Source: Corynebacterium breve
GTDB taxonomy: Bacteria; Actinomycetota; Actinomycetes; Mycobacteriales; Mycobacteriaceae
Reading direction: 5' to 3'
Assembly: GCF_030252165.1 (NCBI RefSeq)
Contig: NZ_CP126969.1
Location: 682,001 to 746,000 of the forward strand
DNA: 64,000 nt
Positions 26,932 to 35,854 of this stretch are shown here, piece after piece. The position numbers were made by a program, and so were the translations under genes. Positions within the stretch are counted from its first letter, which is position 1. Every line of letters starts with the position of its first letter. Under the pieces are notes generated by a model that saw only the letters and a program-made list of their open reading frames with translations, was not told the origin of the DNA and searched no databases.

Positions 26932-28392
26932 ATGGATATTTCTTCGGTAGTAGAAAAGGTACACACTCAGCTTCTTATTAGCGACCGGTGGCGCGATGGG
27001 TCCGACGGCGAGACTTATCAGGTTGAGAATCCTGCCACGGGCGAGGTCCTAGCCACGATGTCGTCGGCAAGCGAAAGCGATGCACTTGACGCAATGAATG
27101 CAGCCTGTGACGTGCAGAAAGAATGGTCGCGCACAAGCCCCCGCGAGCGCTCCGATATCTTGAGGCGCGCCTTTGAGCTGGTGACCGAGCGCAAGGAAGA
27201 ATTCGCCACGTTGATGACCGCGGAGATGGGAAAGCCCTATGCCGAGGCTGTGGGCGAGGTGGCTTACGGCGCTGAATACCTTCGTTGGTTCTCAGAAGAA
27301 GCAGTACGGCAATACGGCCGGACTTTTGAAGCGCCTGAGGGCGGGAAGCGGCTGCTGACGGTACGTAAACCGGTGGGGCCATGCCTGCTGATTACTCCAT
27401 GGAACTTCCCTTTGGCAATGGCTACTCGTAAGGTAGCGCCCGCTGTCGCCGCGGGCTGCACGATGGTGTTGAAACCGGCCAAGTTAACTCCGCTTACTGC
27501 GCACTATTTTGCGCAGACAATGCTTGATGCCGGCCTACCAGCAGGTGTACTCAACGTGGTGAGTTCTCAGTCAGCCTCGACGGTTTCGGAGCCGATCATG
27601 GCCGACCCGCGACTACGCAAGGTGTCGTTTACCGGGTCCACGGAAGTCGGCCGCACTTTGCTCAAAGGCGCTGCTGACAACATCCTGCGTACCTCGATGG
27701 AGCTGGGCGGAAACGCGCCAGTGCTTGTCTTTGAAGACGCGGACCTTGACGTAGCAGTCGAAGGGACGATGCAAGCAAAGATGCGGAACATCGGCGAGGC
27801 CTGCACAGCAGCAAACCGGATCTTCGTCCACGAGTCGCTCATCGACGAGTTCTCGCACCGACTTACCCAGCGCATGGAGGAACTCAAGGTAGGCAATGGC
27901 TTTGACGACGATGTCACCGTCGGACCTTTAATCGAGGAGAAGGCAGTGGACAACGTTGCATCGCTTATCGACAACGCCGTCGACCACGGTGCCAAAGTGA
28001 CCACGGGTGGCACGCGCGTCGAGGGACCGGGGTACTTCTTTGCGCCAACCGTGCTGACCGGGGCGACACCCAATGCACGGGTTTTCCGTGAGGAGATCTT
28101 CGGGCCGGTGGCAGTACTTTATCCTTTCAGCACAGAAGAAGAGGCCTACAGCTTGGCAAATGACACAGAGTTTGGTCTAGCCTCTTACGTGTTTAGCGAG
28201 AATCCCGCGACGATGTTCCGAGCCTCTGACAACTTGGAGTTCGGCCTACTCGGATTCAACACCGGTATCGCCTCCAACGCCGCTGCGCCTTTTGGTGGCG
28301 TAAAGCACTCAGGCATGGGACGCGAAGGTGGGGCAGAAGGCATCGACGAGTACTCCGAGATCCAGTACATCGCGGTCGCGGACCCGTACTAG
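26932..28392 (+). CDS. gabD: Succinate-semialdehyde dehydrogenase (NAD(P)+)
   Basis: 486 residues, aldehyde dehydrogenase fold. It has PWNFPLAMATRKVAPAVAAG, FTGSTEVGR (cofactor loop), catalytic Glu in MELGGNAPVLVFEDADLD and catalytic Cys in GEACTAANRI. The C-terminal FGGVKHSGMGREGG fits GabD. It oxidises succinate semialdehyde to succinate. Its stop overlaps that of alkD by 4 bases on the other strand. Other aldehyde substrates are possible. Confidence 0.88.
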   Translation: MDISSVVEKVHTQLLISDRWRDGSDGETYQVENPATGEVLATMSSASESDALDAMNAACDVQKEWSRTSPRERSDILRRAFELVTERKEEFATLMTAEMGKPYAEAVGEVAYGAEYLRWFSEEAVRQYGRTFEAPEGGKRLLTVRKPVGPCLLITPWNFPLAMATRKVAPAVAAGCTMVLKPAKLTPLTAHYFAQTMLDAGLPAGVLNVVSSQSASTVSEPIMADPRLRKVSFTGSTEVGRTLLKGAADNILRTSMELGGNAPVLVFEDADLDVAVEGTMQAKMRNIGEACTAANRIFVHESLIDEFSHRLTQRMEELKVGNGFDDDVTVGPLIEEKAVDNVASLIDNAVDHGAKVTTGGTRVEGPGYFFAPTVLTGATPNARVFREEIFGPVAVLYPFSTEEEAYSLANDTEFGLASYVFSENPATMFRASDNLEFGLLGFNTGIASNAAAPFGGVKHSGMGREGGAEGIDEYSEIQYIAVADPY

Positions 28393-29009
28393 ATGTACTT
28401 CGAGCCTTCCCTCGCCGATAGGGGAGCAAGGTCGTGGGTAGCGATGAACTCTGCTACCCACGCTGGGTTTGCCTTGGAATAGTCGCGCAGCGCCCAGCCA
28501 ATCGCCTTATTGATGAAAAACTCTTTAGACCCAAGGTTGGCCATGATAATCTGTGCGAGCAGTTCGGAATCCGTCTCAGTGCGAAACCCCAATTGGTGAA
28601 TAATCGCCACGCGTCGCACCCAATAATCTGAGTCTTGAGCCCACTCCAGCATGGATTCCGCGTCGGCAGCCTGGCCTACACCTTTAGCTAGCGAATCCAC
28701 GGTGTCCCACCACGACTTTGTTTGTACTAGGCGCTTCAAATCGGGCAGGTCGGTCGTCGTCAAGCGTCCGAAGCGAATGTGGTCGCAGGCGCAGTAGTGA
28801 TACTCGCGTTCGGGCTCGTCGAAAAGCAACTGCGCAAAATCAAAATCGGTGGGACGAAAGTGCACGATGCTGCGTGTCGACGATCGACGCTCGCCCGCAG
28901 AAATGCCAAGGAACTGGAATTGGTTACGCATGTATGCGGCCATCTGGTCGGCGCGGGAGGGATCGGCAAGGGGGAGGAGCGTGGCATGCACCTCGTCGAG
29001 AGTTCTCAT
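28389..29009 (-). CDS. AlkD-like DNA alkylation repair protein
   Basis: 206 residues, HEAT-like repeat fold. It shows MAAYMRNQFQFLGISAGERR at the start, WWDTVDSLA in the middle, the DSDYWVRRVAIIHQLGF block, and FFINKAIGWALRDYSKANP near the end, all typical of AlkC/AlkD glycosylases that remove N3- and N7-alkylpurines. ATG 29009 is preferred to the upstream TTG. The start codons of this gene and the divergent MFS gene are only about 20 bases apart. Confidence 0.85.
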   Translation of the reverse strand: MRTLDEVHATLLPLADPSRADQMAAYMRNQFQFLGISAGERRSSTRSIVHFRPTDFDFAQLLFDEPEREYHYCACDHIRFGRLTTTDLPDLKRLVQTKSWWDTVDSLAKGVGQAADAESMLEWAQDSDYWVRRVAIIHQLGFRTETDSELLAQIIMANLGSKEFFINKAIGWALRDYSKANPAWVAEFIATHDLAPLSAREGSKYI

Positions 29010-29028
29010 AAACCCATACAATCACCAC

Positions 29029-30147
29029 ATGGACAAACTGCGCTATGCCTGCATCATGATCGGTGGCTTCTTAGGCCCGTTCGCTGCACAATCGTTAGCA
29101 GTTGTTCTGCCGGAGTTCGCGGGTGATTTCGAAATCTCCCTCGGTCTAGCTGCGCTGACGATGACGGCTTATTCGCTGCCGTTTGCTTCGACGATGCTGA
29201 TTTCCTCGTATCTTGTGCGAGGAATATCGCCGACTCAGGTAGTGCGGGTTGCATATATCGTGATCGCCGTTGTTTCGGTGGTGTTGGTGTTCTCGCCGAA
29301 GTGGTGGCTGTTCTTGATTGCCTTCACAATAGCGGGGATCGCAAACGCGTTTACTACCCCCATTTTGCAGCTGATCCTGAAGCACATCACTCCCGACGAA
29401 AAGCTGGGGCAGGCCCTTGGTGCGTACGCAGCGATGCAGTCGTTTGGGCTATTTTCGGCACCTCTTATTTCGGGGCTAACGTCGCTAGTCACGTGGCGGC
29501 TTAATTATGTGATGCTGGGTCTTTTCGCACTACTTATTGTCCTTGTACGCGTACCTTTGGTACCGCACGATGACTCGCGCGCGCCTAGCCAACGAATAAT
29601 CACTGGTGGGCACGTGCGGGCGATGTTCACGCTATTCGCTGTCGGGAGCGGCGTTATCGGGATGTCATTTGTGGTGTCGCTGCTAGTCGGTGAGCGTTTT
29701 GACGCTGGGCCGGTCACCCGTGGGGCGATCGTTATGGTCGGCGGACTCACCGCGTTTCTTTTCGCGCGCATCTTGGGCCATTGGGCGGATACGTTTGGTC
29801 CACGCCCAGTGCTCATAGGCGGGTTGCTCGTCGGCGGGGTTGCACTACTTGCAGTAGCCATGGCCCCGACCATGTGGTTGCTTGCAGTGGCGTGGGGGTT
29901 GGCAGTGTTGGCGGTCCAAGGCACGCAAATCGCGGTGAACCTGTTGGTGTTACGCGCACCAGGCGGATCGACGATGGTATCTACTGTGCAAGCATTCCGT
30001 TTCTTCGGTAATGCGGCGACACCACTTGTCTTTCTCCCGATTTATCACCAGAGCCACTTGGGAGGATTCGCCGCAGCCGCAGGCGGGCTGTTCATCATGG
30101 CGCTGGTGAATGTCGTTGCCACGCGGGTAGCCAAGTCACACAACTAA
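29029..30147 (+). CDS. MFS transporter
   Basis: 372 residues, about 12 hydrophobic segments, with no long loops. It resembles the small drug-efflux or sugar-exporter branch (ALGAYAAMQSFGLFSAPLISG in helix 5; RILGHWADTFGPRPVLIGG). The substrate is unknown. The short distance to alkD suggests a leaderless transcript and a shared divergent promoter. Confidence 0.75.
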   Translation: MDKLRYACIMIGGFLGPFAAQSLAVVLPEFAGDFEISLGLAALTMTAYSLPFASTMLISSYLVRGISPTQVVRVAYIVIAVVSVVLVFSPKWWLFLIAFTIAGIANAFTTPILQLILKHITPDEKLGQALGAYAAMQSFGLFSAPLISGLTSLVTWRLNYVMLGLFALLIVLVRVPLVPHDDSRAPSQRIITGGHVRAMFTLFAVGSGVIGMSFVVSLLVGERFDAGPVTRGAIVMVGGLTAFLFARILGHWADTFGPRPVLIGGLLVGGVALLAVAMAPTMWLLAVAWGLAVLAVQGTQIAVNLLVLRAPGGSTMVSTVQAFRFFGNAATPLVFLPIYHQSHLGGFAAAAGGLFIMALVNVVATRVAKSHN

Positions 30148-30150
30148 AAC

Positions 30151-30190
30151 CGTGCCCGGCGCAGAGTCGATTCTGCATCGGGCACGAAAA
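30151..30190. terminator. Terminator between convergent genes
   Basis: CGTGCCCGGCGCAGA pairs with TCTGCATCGGGCACG (two weak positions), followed by AAAA, so it works best for the leftward or both transcripts. It separates the MFS gene and the SDR gene. Confidence 0.7.
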
Positions 30191-30203
30191 GGCTTCGCGA
30201 TAC

Positions 30204-30962
30204 TTAGACCGCGGTGTAGCCACCGTCTACCAAGTGGTAGGAGCCGGTGATAAAGGAAGCTTGTGGGCTCAAGAGGAAAGTCGTCAGGGCAGCGACCTCA
30301 TCGGCTTCGCCCAGGCGACCGATGGGGTGCTTGCCGATCAGCGCAGTGCGGAACTCGTCAGGGAGATTTTCCAACAGCGGGGTGTCAATGTATGCAGGGC
30401 CTACCGCGTTAATGCGGATTCCGTCTGGGCCGTGCTCAGCGGCAGCGTTTTTGGTCAGGCCGACAACGCCGTGCTTTGCAGCGGTGTAGGCGGAGTTGCC
30501 AGGAGCTGCGACGGTGCCGTGGATGGAAGCCATGTTGACGATTGCGCACTCGTTGGTGTTGTCCTGCTTGAGAAACTGCTCGATCTGGAAGCGATTGCCG
30601 TATGCCACGCCAAGCAGGTTGATTGCGATGACGCGGTCGAAATCTTCAAGGTCCATTTCGCCGACACGGTTCTGCTTACCACCGATACCGGCATTGTTGA
30701 CTGCGAGCTCCAGCGAGCCAAAGGTCTCGACAGCGAATTCAACCACGTTCTTGTTTTCTTCAGCAGACGCGGTGTCAATCTTGAATGCAGCGGCCTCGCC
30801 GCCGGCTTCCTTAACCTCGTTAGCGACGCGCTCCGCAGCTTCAAGGTTAAGATCAGCGACGACGACCTTAGCGCCGTTGTTCGCTAGGTCCTTCACACAC
30901 GCCTCACCGATTCCGGATCCACCGCCGGTGACAAGTGCAACCTTATTGTCGAAAATACCCAT
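30204..30962 (-). CDS. SDR-family oxidoreductase
   Basis: 252 residues from ATG 30962, with AGGA upstream. Classical SDR: VTGGGSGIGEA cofactor site, DLN after strand 2 (NAD preference), NNAGIGG, active-site Ser and YTAAK, and a C-terminal SYHLVDGGYTAV. The substrate is not evident; glucose or 3-oxoacyl alcohol dehydrogenase annotations are common for such proteins. Confidence 0.87.
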   Translation of the reverse strand: MGIFDNKVALVTGGGSGIGEACVKDLANNGAKVVVADLNLEAAERVANEVKEAGGEAAAFKIDTASAEENKNVVEFAVETFGSLELAVNNAGIGGKQNRVGEMDLEDFDRVIAINLLGVAYGNRFQIEQFLKQDNTNECAIVNMASIHGTVAAPGNSAYTAAKHGVVGLTKNAAAEHGPDGIRINAVGPAYIDTPLLENLPDEFRTALIGKHPIGRLGEADEVAALTTFLLSPQASFITGSYHLVDGGYTAV

Positions 30963-31093
30963 GGAAATGTCCTTTGCTGTAGAAGATATGGGGACAATTT
31001 CCATTATGGTCAAAATCTGCTGAGGATGTCGCAACGCGTAGAGAACCGCAGGTAGCCTCATTACGCGCAGAATGACAAGAGCAAAACAACAAT

Positions 31094-31136
31094 GGCCTTC
31101 GTTACCGAACTTATTTCACGTTCGGTAACAAAGGCC
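31094..31136 (-). terminator. Terminator of the glmU-prs operon
   Basis: GGCCTT-GTTACCGAAC and its complement form a 16-17 base stem with a TTATTTCAC loop. On the minus strand it is followed by ATTGTTGTTTT. It is 35 bases after the prs stop. Confidence 0.82.
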
Positions 31137-31170
31137 GATGCCAATCTGTACCTCGCAGGGCGTAAGGGGA

Positions 31171-32148
31171 TTAGGCCTGCCCCTCGAACAATGTGGTCAC
31201 GGAACCGTTTTCAAAGATCTCGTGGATCGTCTTCGCTAGCAGCGGGGCAATCGACAAGACGGTGAGGTTATCCCAACCCTCGGTGGACTGAGGCAAGGTG
31301 TCGGTGGTGATAACTTCCTCGGCACCGCAGCTAGATAGGCGCTCGCGAGCTGGCTCGGAGAACACACCATGAGTGGTTGCGATGACGACGTCACCTGCAC
31401 CAGCTTCCTTAAGCACGCGGACGGCTCCGGCGATGGTGCCGCCGGTATCAATCATGTCGTCCAGAAGGATGCAGTTTTTGCCTTCGACGTCGCCGACAAC
31501 GCGGTTTGAAACAACCTGGTTCGCAACCTCGGTGCTGCGCGTCTTGTGCACGAACGCCATCGGAGCATCGCCCAGCGTGTTGGCCCACTTCTCGGCAACC
31601 TTAACGCGTCCAGCATCCGGGGAGACAACGACGAGGTTGTCCATGGAGTACTTGCTCTTGATGTAATCGGTAAGGATGGGCATCGCGTGCATGTGATCGA
31701 CGGGACCGTCGAAAAAGCCCTGGATCTGGTCGGTGTGTAGGTCAACACTCACGATGCGATCTGCGCCAGCAGCGGAGAGTAGATCTGCGACGAGGCGGGC
31801 GGAAATAGGCTCGCGACCACGGTGCTTCTTATCCTGGCGAGCGTATGGGTAGAACGGCAGGATGGCGGTAATACGCTTTGCCGAGCCACGCTTGAGAGCA
31901 TCGATCATGATGAGCTGCTCCATGATCCACTTGTTCAGCGGCTGGGTGTGGGACTGCATGACAAAGCAGTCCGCGCCACGAACAGACTCTTCAAATCGGA
32001 TGAAGATTTCGCCGTTGGCAAAGTCCTGTGCGGTGGTTGGGGTGAGCTCGGTGCCAAGCTCCTTAGCCACAGCCTCGGCGAGCTCAGGATGAGCACGACC
32101 CGAGAAGAGCATGATTTTCTTTTGGCCCTCAGTGGAGTATCCGGACAT
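31171..32148 (-). CDS. prs: Ribose-phosphate pyrophosphokinase
   Basis: 325 residues. It has FSGRAHPELAEAVAKELG, PYARQDKKHRGREPISARL (ATP loop), DLHTDQIQGFFDGPVDH, and the PRPP-binding loop CILLDDMIDTGGTIAGA. It makes PRPP from ribose 5-phosphate and ATP for nucleotides, His, Trp and, in these bacteria, the arabinan donor. It starts 11 bases after glmU, one operon. Confidence 0.97.
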   Translation of the reverse strand: MSGYSTEGQKKIMLFSGRAHPELAEAVAKELGTELTPTTAQDFANGEIFIRFEESVRGADCFVMQSHTQPLNKWIMEQLIMIDALKRGSAKRITAILPFYPYARQDKKHRGREPISARLVADLLSAAGADRIVSVDLHTDQIQGFFDGPVDHMHAMPILTDYIKSKYSMDNLVVVSPDAGRVKVAEKWANTLGDAPMAFVHKTRSTEVANQVVSNRVVGDVEGKNCILLDDMIDTGGTIAGAVRVLKEAGAGDVVIATTHGVFSEPARERLSSCGAEEVITTDTLPQSTEGWDNLTVLSIAPLLAKTIHEIFENGSVTTLFEGQA

Positions 32149-32159
32149 AGTGGTGCTGA

Positions 32160-33617
32160 TTAGCCTTCCTGCTTCGGAGAATTTTCTCGTGCACGCTTAG
32201 CGGCTTCCGCCGCTGGGGTTCCTGGTCGCTTTTCTTCAACCCAACCCTCGATGTTGCGCTGGCGTCCTTCCTTGATCGCAAGAGCACCTGCTGGAACATC
32301 ATCCATGACTACTGTACCCGCACCGGTATACGCGCCATCACCAATGGTCACCGGAGCGACAAACATCGTGTCTGAGCCGGTACGGACGTGCGACCCGATC
32401 GTGGTGTGGTGCTTGTTCACTCCGTCGTAGTTGACAAAGACACTAGAGGCGCCGATATTGGATTCTTCGCCCACAGTGGCATCGCCGATGTAGGTCAAGT
32501 GTGGGACCTTAGAGCCAGCTCCGATGGTGGCCTTCTTCGCTTCGACGAAGCCACCCAGCTTGCCTCGCTCGCCCAACACGGTGCCTGGGCGGATATAAGT
32601 GTAAGGGCCGACGGTTGCATCCGGGCCGATTTCAGACTCTGATCCATGGGTGCGAACAACTTGCGCGCCTTCGCCGATCTTCATATCGGTCAAGGTGGTA
32701 TCAGGGCCGATCTCTGCGCGGTCACCGATCACGGTCTTACCCCACAACTGCGTGTTCGGGTGGATGACAACGTCTTGTCCAACCTGTACGTCCACACCAA
32801 TGAAGGTGGTGTCTGGCGAAATAATGGTAGCTCCGCCACGCATCGCCTTTTCCACGTTGCGACGGTTTAGCTCTTTGCCCGCCTCGGCCAATTGGACGCG
32901 GTCATTGACACCGGCAAGCTCGCTTGGGTCTGGCGCAATGTGAGCGGCTACGATCTTGCCGTCGGTGCGTGCAATCCCCAAAACGTCGGTGATGTAGAGC
33001 TCGCCTTGGGCGTTGTTGTCGTCGATACGCGTGAGAGCGTCAGCAAGAACCGCGCCATCGAAAGCGAAGACACCGGAGTTGACCTCGGTAATCTTCTTCT
33101 GCTCGTCGTTAGCATCCTTTTGCTCGACGATTTCTTGGACGTTACCTTCGTCGTCACGCACGATGCGGCCGTAACCAGTCGGGTCGTCCAGTTCGAGGGA
33201 GAGTACGGTAACTGCAGCCTGTGCCTCGGTGTGTGCAGCGATGAGCGACTGGATGGTCTCTGGTTGTAGCAGCGGAACGTCGCCGTTGGTAACAACAACA
33301 GTGCCGGTGAAATCCGGAATCGCAACAAGTCCGCACTGAACCGCATGCCCGGTGCCATTTTGCTCTTCCTGAACGGCTTGGGCAATGTCACGGTCGAGTT
33401 CCGCCGCGATAGCCTCTACGGCAGGGGAGACTTGGTCACGCTGGTGGCCAACGACTGCAACGATGTGCTGCGGGTTCACACCGGCGGCGGCATGCAGGGA
33501 ATGCGAGAGCAGGCTGCGGCCGCCGATTTGGTGAAGGGTTTTCTGCTTCGTGGACTTCATTCGAGTACCCGCGCCCGCCGCAAGCACGACGACAGCGCAG
33601 TCAGTTGAATGGGACAC
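32160..33617 (-). CDS. glmU: Bifunctional GlmU (GlcNAc-1-P uridyltransferase / GlcN-1-P acetyltransferase)
   Basis: 485 residues. The N-terminal pyrophosphorylase has [23 protein letters not shown] and NGDVPLL. After about residue 255 comes a left-handed beta helix of hexapeptide repeats with [20 protein letters not shown] and [18 protein letters not shown] (acetyl-CoA site). The product UDP-GlcNAc serves peptidoglycan and mycothiol. The C-terminal [20 protein letters not shown] tail is usual in actinobacteria. Confidence 0.97.
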   Translation of the reverse strand: MSHSTDCAVVVLAAGAGTRMKSTKQKTLHQIGGRSLLSHSLHAAAGVNPQHIVAVVGHQRDQVSPAVEAIAAELDRDIAQAVQEEQNGTGHAVQCGLVAIPDFTGTVVVTNGDVPLLQPETIQSLIAAHTEAQAAVTVLSLELDDPTGYGRIVRDDEGNVQEIVEQKDANDEQKKITEVNSGVFAFDGAVLADALTRIDDNNAQGELYITDVLGIARTDGKIVAAHIAPDPSELAGVNDRVQLAEAGKELNRRNVEKAMRGGATIISPDTTFIGVDVQVGQDVVIHPNTQLWGKTVIGDRAEIGPDTTLTDMKIGEGAQVVRTHGSESEIGPDATVGPYTYIRPGTVLGERGKLGGFVEAKKATIGAGSKVPHLTYIGDATVGEESNIGASSVFVNYDGVNKHHTTIGSHVRTGSDTMFVAPVTIGDGAYTGAGTVVMDDVPAGALAIKEGRQRNIEGWVEEKRPGTPAAEAAKRARENSPKQEG

Positions 33618-33664
33618 CTAAGTCTCCTTGGAGAGGGAACGGATGATCGGATCTAGCATAACGG

Positions 33665-34924
33665 TTAGTTGGTGTTATTCTCACGATTTGCTGATACGTC
33701 GCGCAAACGAGACGACTGAATCACCCCGGCGACACCGATGACAGCCAAGAAGATCAGCGCCGCCTGCGAACCAAGTTGTGCCACCAGACCCGAAAGCGCA
33801 CCGACGAGCAACAAAATAACACCCATGAGAGTGTTTGCAGCACCGGTGTAACGGGTGCGTAGATCGCCCTCGGCCATGTCTACCAGGTAAGTCTTGCGGG
33901 CAACACGCACGCCGGTATGCGCCAGCGTGACAAGGAAGAATCCTGCAGGCATGACCCACGCATTCACGCTTGCAGGCGCGAGGTTCGCGGAGATTACCAG
34001 CGCAACGATGACGGCACTGGCCACGGCAGAGCTCACCGCCATGGTGCTTTTCGACGAGGCGTCGGAGAACACTCCTGAAATCCGCCCACCGACAAGTGAT
34101 GCCAGGCCAGAGGCTATGACGAAAATTCCAAGGCCCGTGATGTCCTGGCCGATCTCTTGGCTAAGGGTAACGATGAACGTTGTTGAAAGCGCTGTGACCA
34201 GCAGGAGCGATCGGGCGATGACGAACTGTCGGAATTCCTTGTCGCGGGTGAAAAGACCCCATGTGTCGGCCCACCACCCCTTTTTCATCGGCTGTGGCTC
34301 GTCTTCGGAGGAAGGTTCCTTAATGCCTTGGAAGACGATGGTGCCCAAACCCCAGGTCAGTGCACCGCCAGCAATGAGCGAGACGAGAATCCAGCGGGGG
34401 ATCTCTGTAGGCAACAACGTAAGCCCAAATCCCACGGCAAGTGTGATTGCGCCGGAAAGCGCAGTGGCGCGCCCGGTAATCCGTCCTCGGCGACCTTTCG
34501 AAATGGTTCGCCCTTGAACATCCTTTGATGCGATGGAACACAAAGCGCGGAATACGGCTAGCACGCTAAGTAGCGCGATCACAGCGATACCCAGTGCGAT
34601 GCCGTCCAAGAACGCGGCTGCCACCGCGATGAGGGATGCAGCGATGAACTGGCCGATAGAACCGATAATCCAAACGCGCTTACGTGAGCGCTGCGTGGTT
34701 ACCCACGGGGTCCACGCAGCCTGGGGGAGCATCGATCCAGCCTCACGGATCGGCACCAGAAGCGCAGTGAAAAAGCCTGGCACACCCGCGGCGCTGAACA
34801 ACCACGGCAACACAGTCTTGGGCGCAACAATCTGATCGCCGATGCCTTGGAGGCCGTTAGCCCAGATAAAGCGCTTCGCGTTGTGTTCTTCGTAGGGTTG
34901 TTGTTTCACGTCCGTGGTGCCCAT
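33665..34924 (-). CDS. MFS transporter
   Basis: 419 residues, about 12 helices. Notable are KRFIWANGLQGIGDQIVAPKTVLPWL at the start, and VRVARKTYLVDMAEGDLRTRYTGAANTLMG late in the protein, as in an actinobacterial MFS group of unknown substrate. It is leftward, 47 bases upstream of glmU, and may be transcribed with it. tRNA-Gln is upstream on the same strand. Confidence 0.75.
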   Translation of the reverse strand: MGTTDVKQQPYEEHNAKRFIWANGLQGIGDQIVAPKTVLPWLFSAAGVPGFFTALLVPIREAGSMLPQAAWTPWVTTQRSRKRVWIIGSIGQFIAASLIAVAAAFLDGIALGIAVIALLSVLAVFRALCSIASKDVQGRTISKGRRGRITGRATALSGAITLAVGFGLTLLPTEIPRWILVSLIAGGALTWGLGTIVFQGIKEPSSEDEPQPMKKGWWADTWGLFTRDKEFRQFVIARSLLLVTALSTTFIVTLSQEIGQDITGLGIFVIASGLASLVGGRISGVFSDASSKSTMAVSSAVASAVIVALVISANLAPASVNAWVMPAGFFLVTLAHTGVRVARKTYLVDMAEGDLRTRYTGAANTLMGVILLLVGALSGLVAQLGSQAALIFLAVIGVAGVIQSSRLRDVSANRENNTN

Positions 34925-35064
34925 GGAAGAACATCGTAGACAGTGCGCAACGGGGACTGCTGGGTAAGGAATGCCTCACAAGGGCGACGGGGAGACTAGG
35001 CGAGGCAAATTTCGCCTTATAAATCGACCTTGCGGGTGTTCCCTTTGCCCCGGAAATAGAAAAG

Positions 35065-35136
35065 CTTCCCCACCAGGACTCGAACCTAGAATGACGGTAC
35101 CAAAAACCGTAGTGTTGCCGATTACACCATGGGGAA
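35065..35136 (-). tRNA. tRNA-Gln (anticodon UUG)
   Basis: 72-nt cloverleaf on the minus strand. The acceptor stem is TTCCCCA/TGGGGAA, U8 is present, the D stem is GTGT/ACAC, the anticodon stem is ACGGT/ACCGT with loop TTTTGGT (anticodon TTG), and the T loop is TTCGAGT. No CCA is encoded. Confidence 0.96.
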
Positions 35137-35227
35137 AGACGCACACAATGTTACCGGATTGTCCATAAATCCCTAATCGGCAGGTCTGGCACATAAAATC
35201 GGTGTGGCAAGCGCTAGGCTGGAACCC

Positions 35228-35854
35228 ATGGTTAGACAGCGCATGACTGGTAAACGGCGCCGCGAGCAATTGATTTCCGTTGGTCGGGAAGTTTTCGCCG
35301 AGCGTGGGGTAGACGGATCTTCTGTAGAAGAGATTGCTCAGCGCGCCGGGGTATCCAAACCGGTCGTCTACGAGCATTTTGGGGGAAAAGAAGGCCTGTA
35401 TGCCGTCATCGTTGACCGTGAGATGTTGGCACTGGAACGTGTCATTACCGATGCGTTGAAGGATGGTCCGTGGCGCGCGCGTATTGAACAAGCCACCATG
35501 GCGCTGTTGACATATGTCGAGGAGGAAACGGACGCTTTCCTCATTTTGGTTCGCGATCAAGTCCCAGGTGAAGAACGCAGTTACTCAACGCTGCTGAATA
35601 CTGCCGTCAGCCAGGTCACGCATATTCTGGGCAAGGCGTTTGAACACCGAGGCCTTAATCCAGAACTCGCTGAGCTGTACGGGCAGGCGTTGGTAGGAAT
35701 GGTGTCGAATACGGCGCAGTGGTGGCTGGATGAGCGCAAGCCGGAGAAGGAAATCGTCGCGGCGCACATCGTGAACCTATGCTGGAATGGTTTGCGCGGT
35801 ATGGAGGCCGCACCCAAGCTCGAACTTGAAAACTCTGAAGTAGGAGACGAATGA
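35228..35854 (+). CDS. TetR-family regulator
   Basis: 208 residues from ATG 35228. The N-terminal HTH is RRREQLISVGREVFAERG...SVEEIAQRAGVSKPVVYEHFGGKEGLYAVIV. The ligand domain (WWLDERKPEKEIVAAHIVNL) fits actinobacterial regulators near mfd. Its stop overlaps the mfd start (ATGA), so they are translationally coupled. The ligand and targets are unknown. Confidence 0.9.
   Translation: MVRQRMTGKRRREQLISVGREVFAERGVDGSSVEEIAQRAGVSKPVVYEHFGGKEGLYAVIVDREMLALERVITDALKDGPWRARIEQATMALLTYVEEETDAFLILVRDQVPGEERSYSTLLNTAVSQVTHILGKAFEHRGLNPELAELYGQALVGMVSNTAQWWLDERKPEKEIVAAHIVNLCWNGLRGMEAAPKLELENSEVGDE

Noticed and set aside
31094..31136. Operator for a regulator of prs
   Set aside because: The repeat lies downstream of prs and has stem-loop plus T-rich form, so a terminator is simpler.
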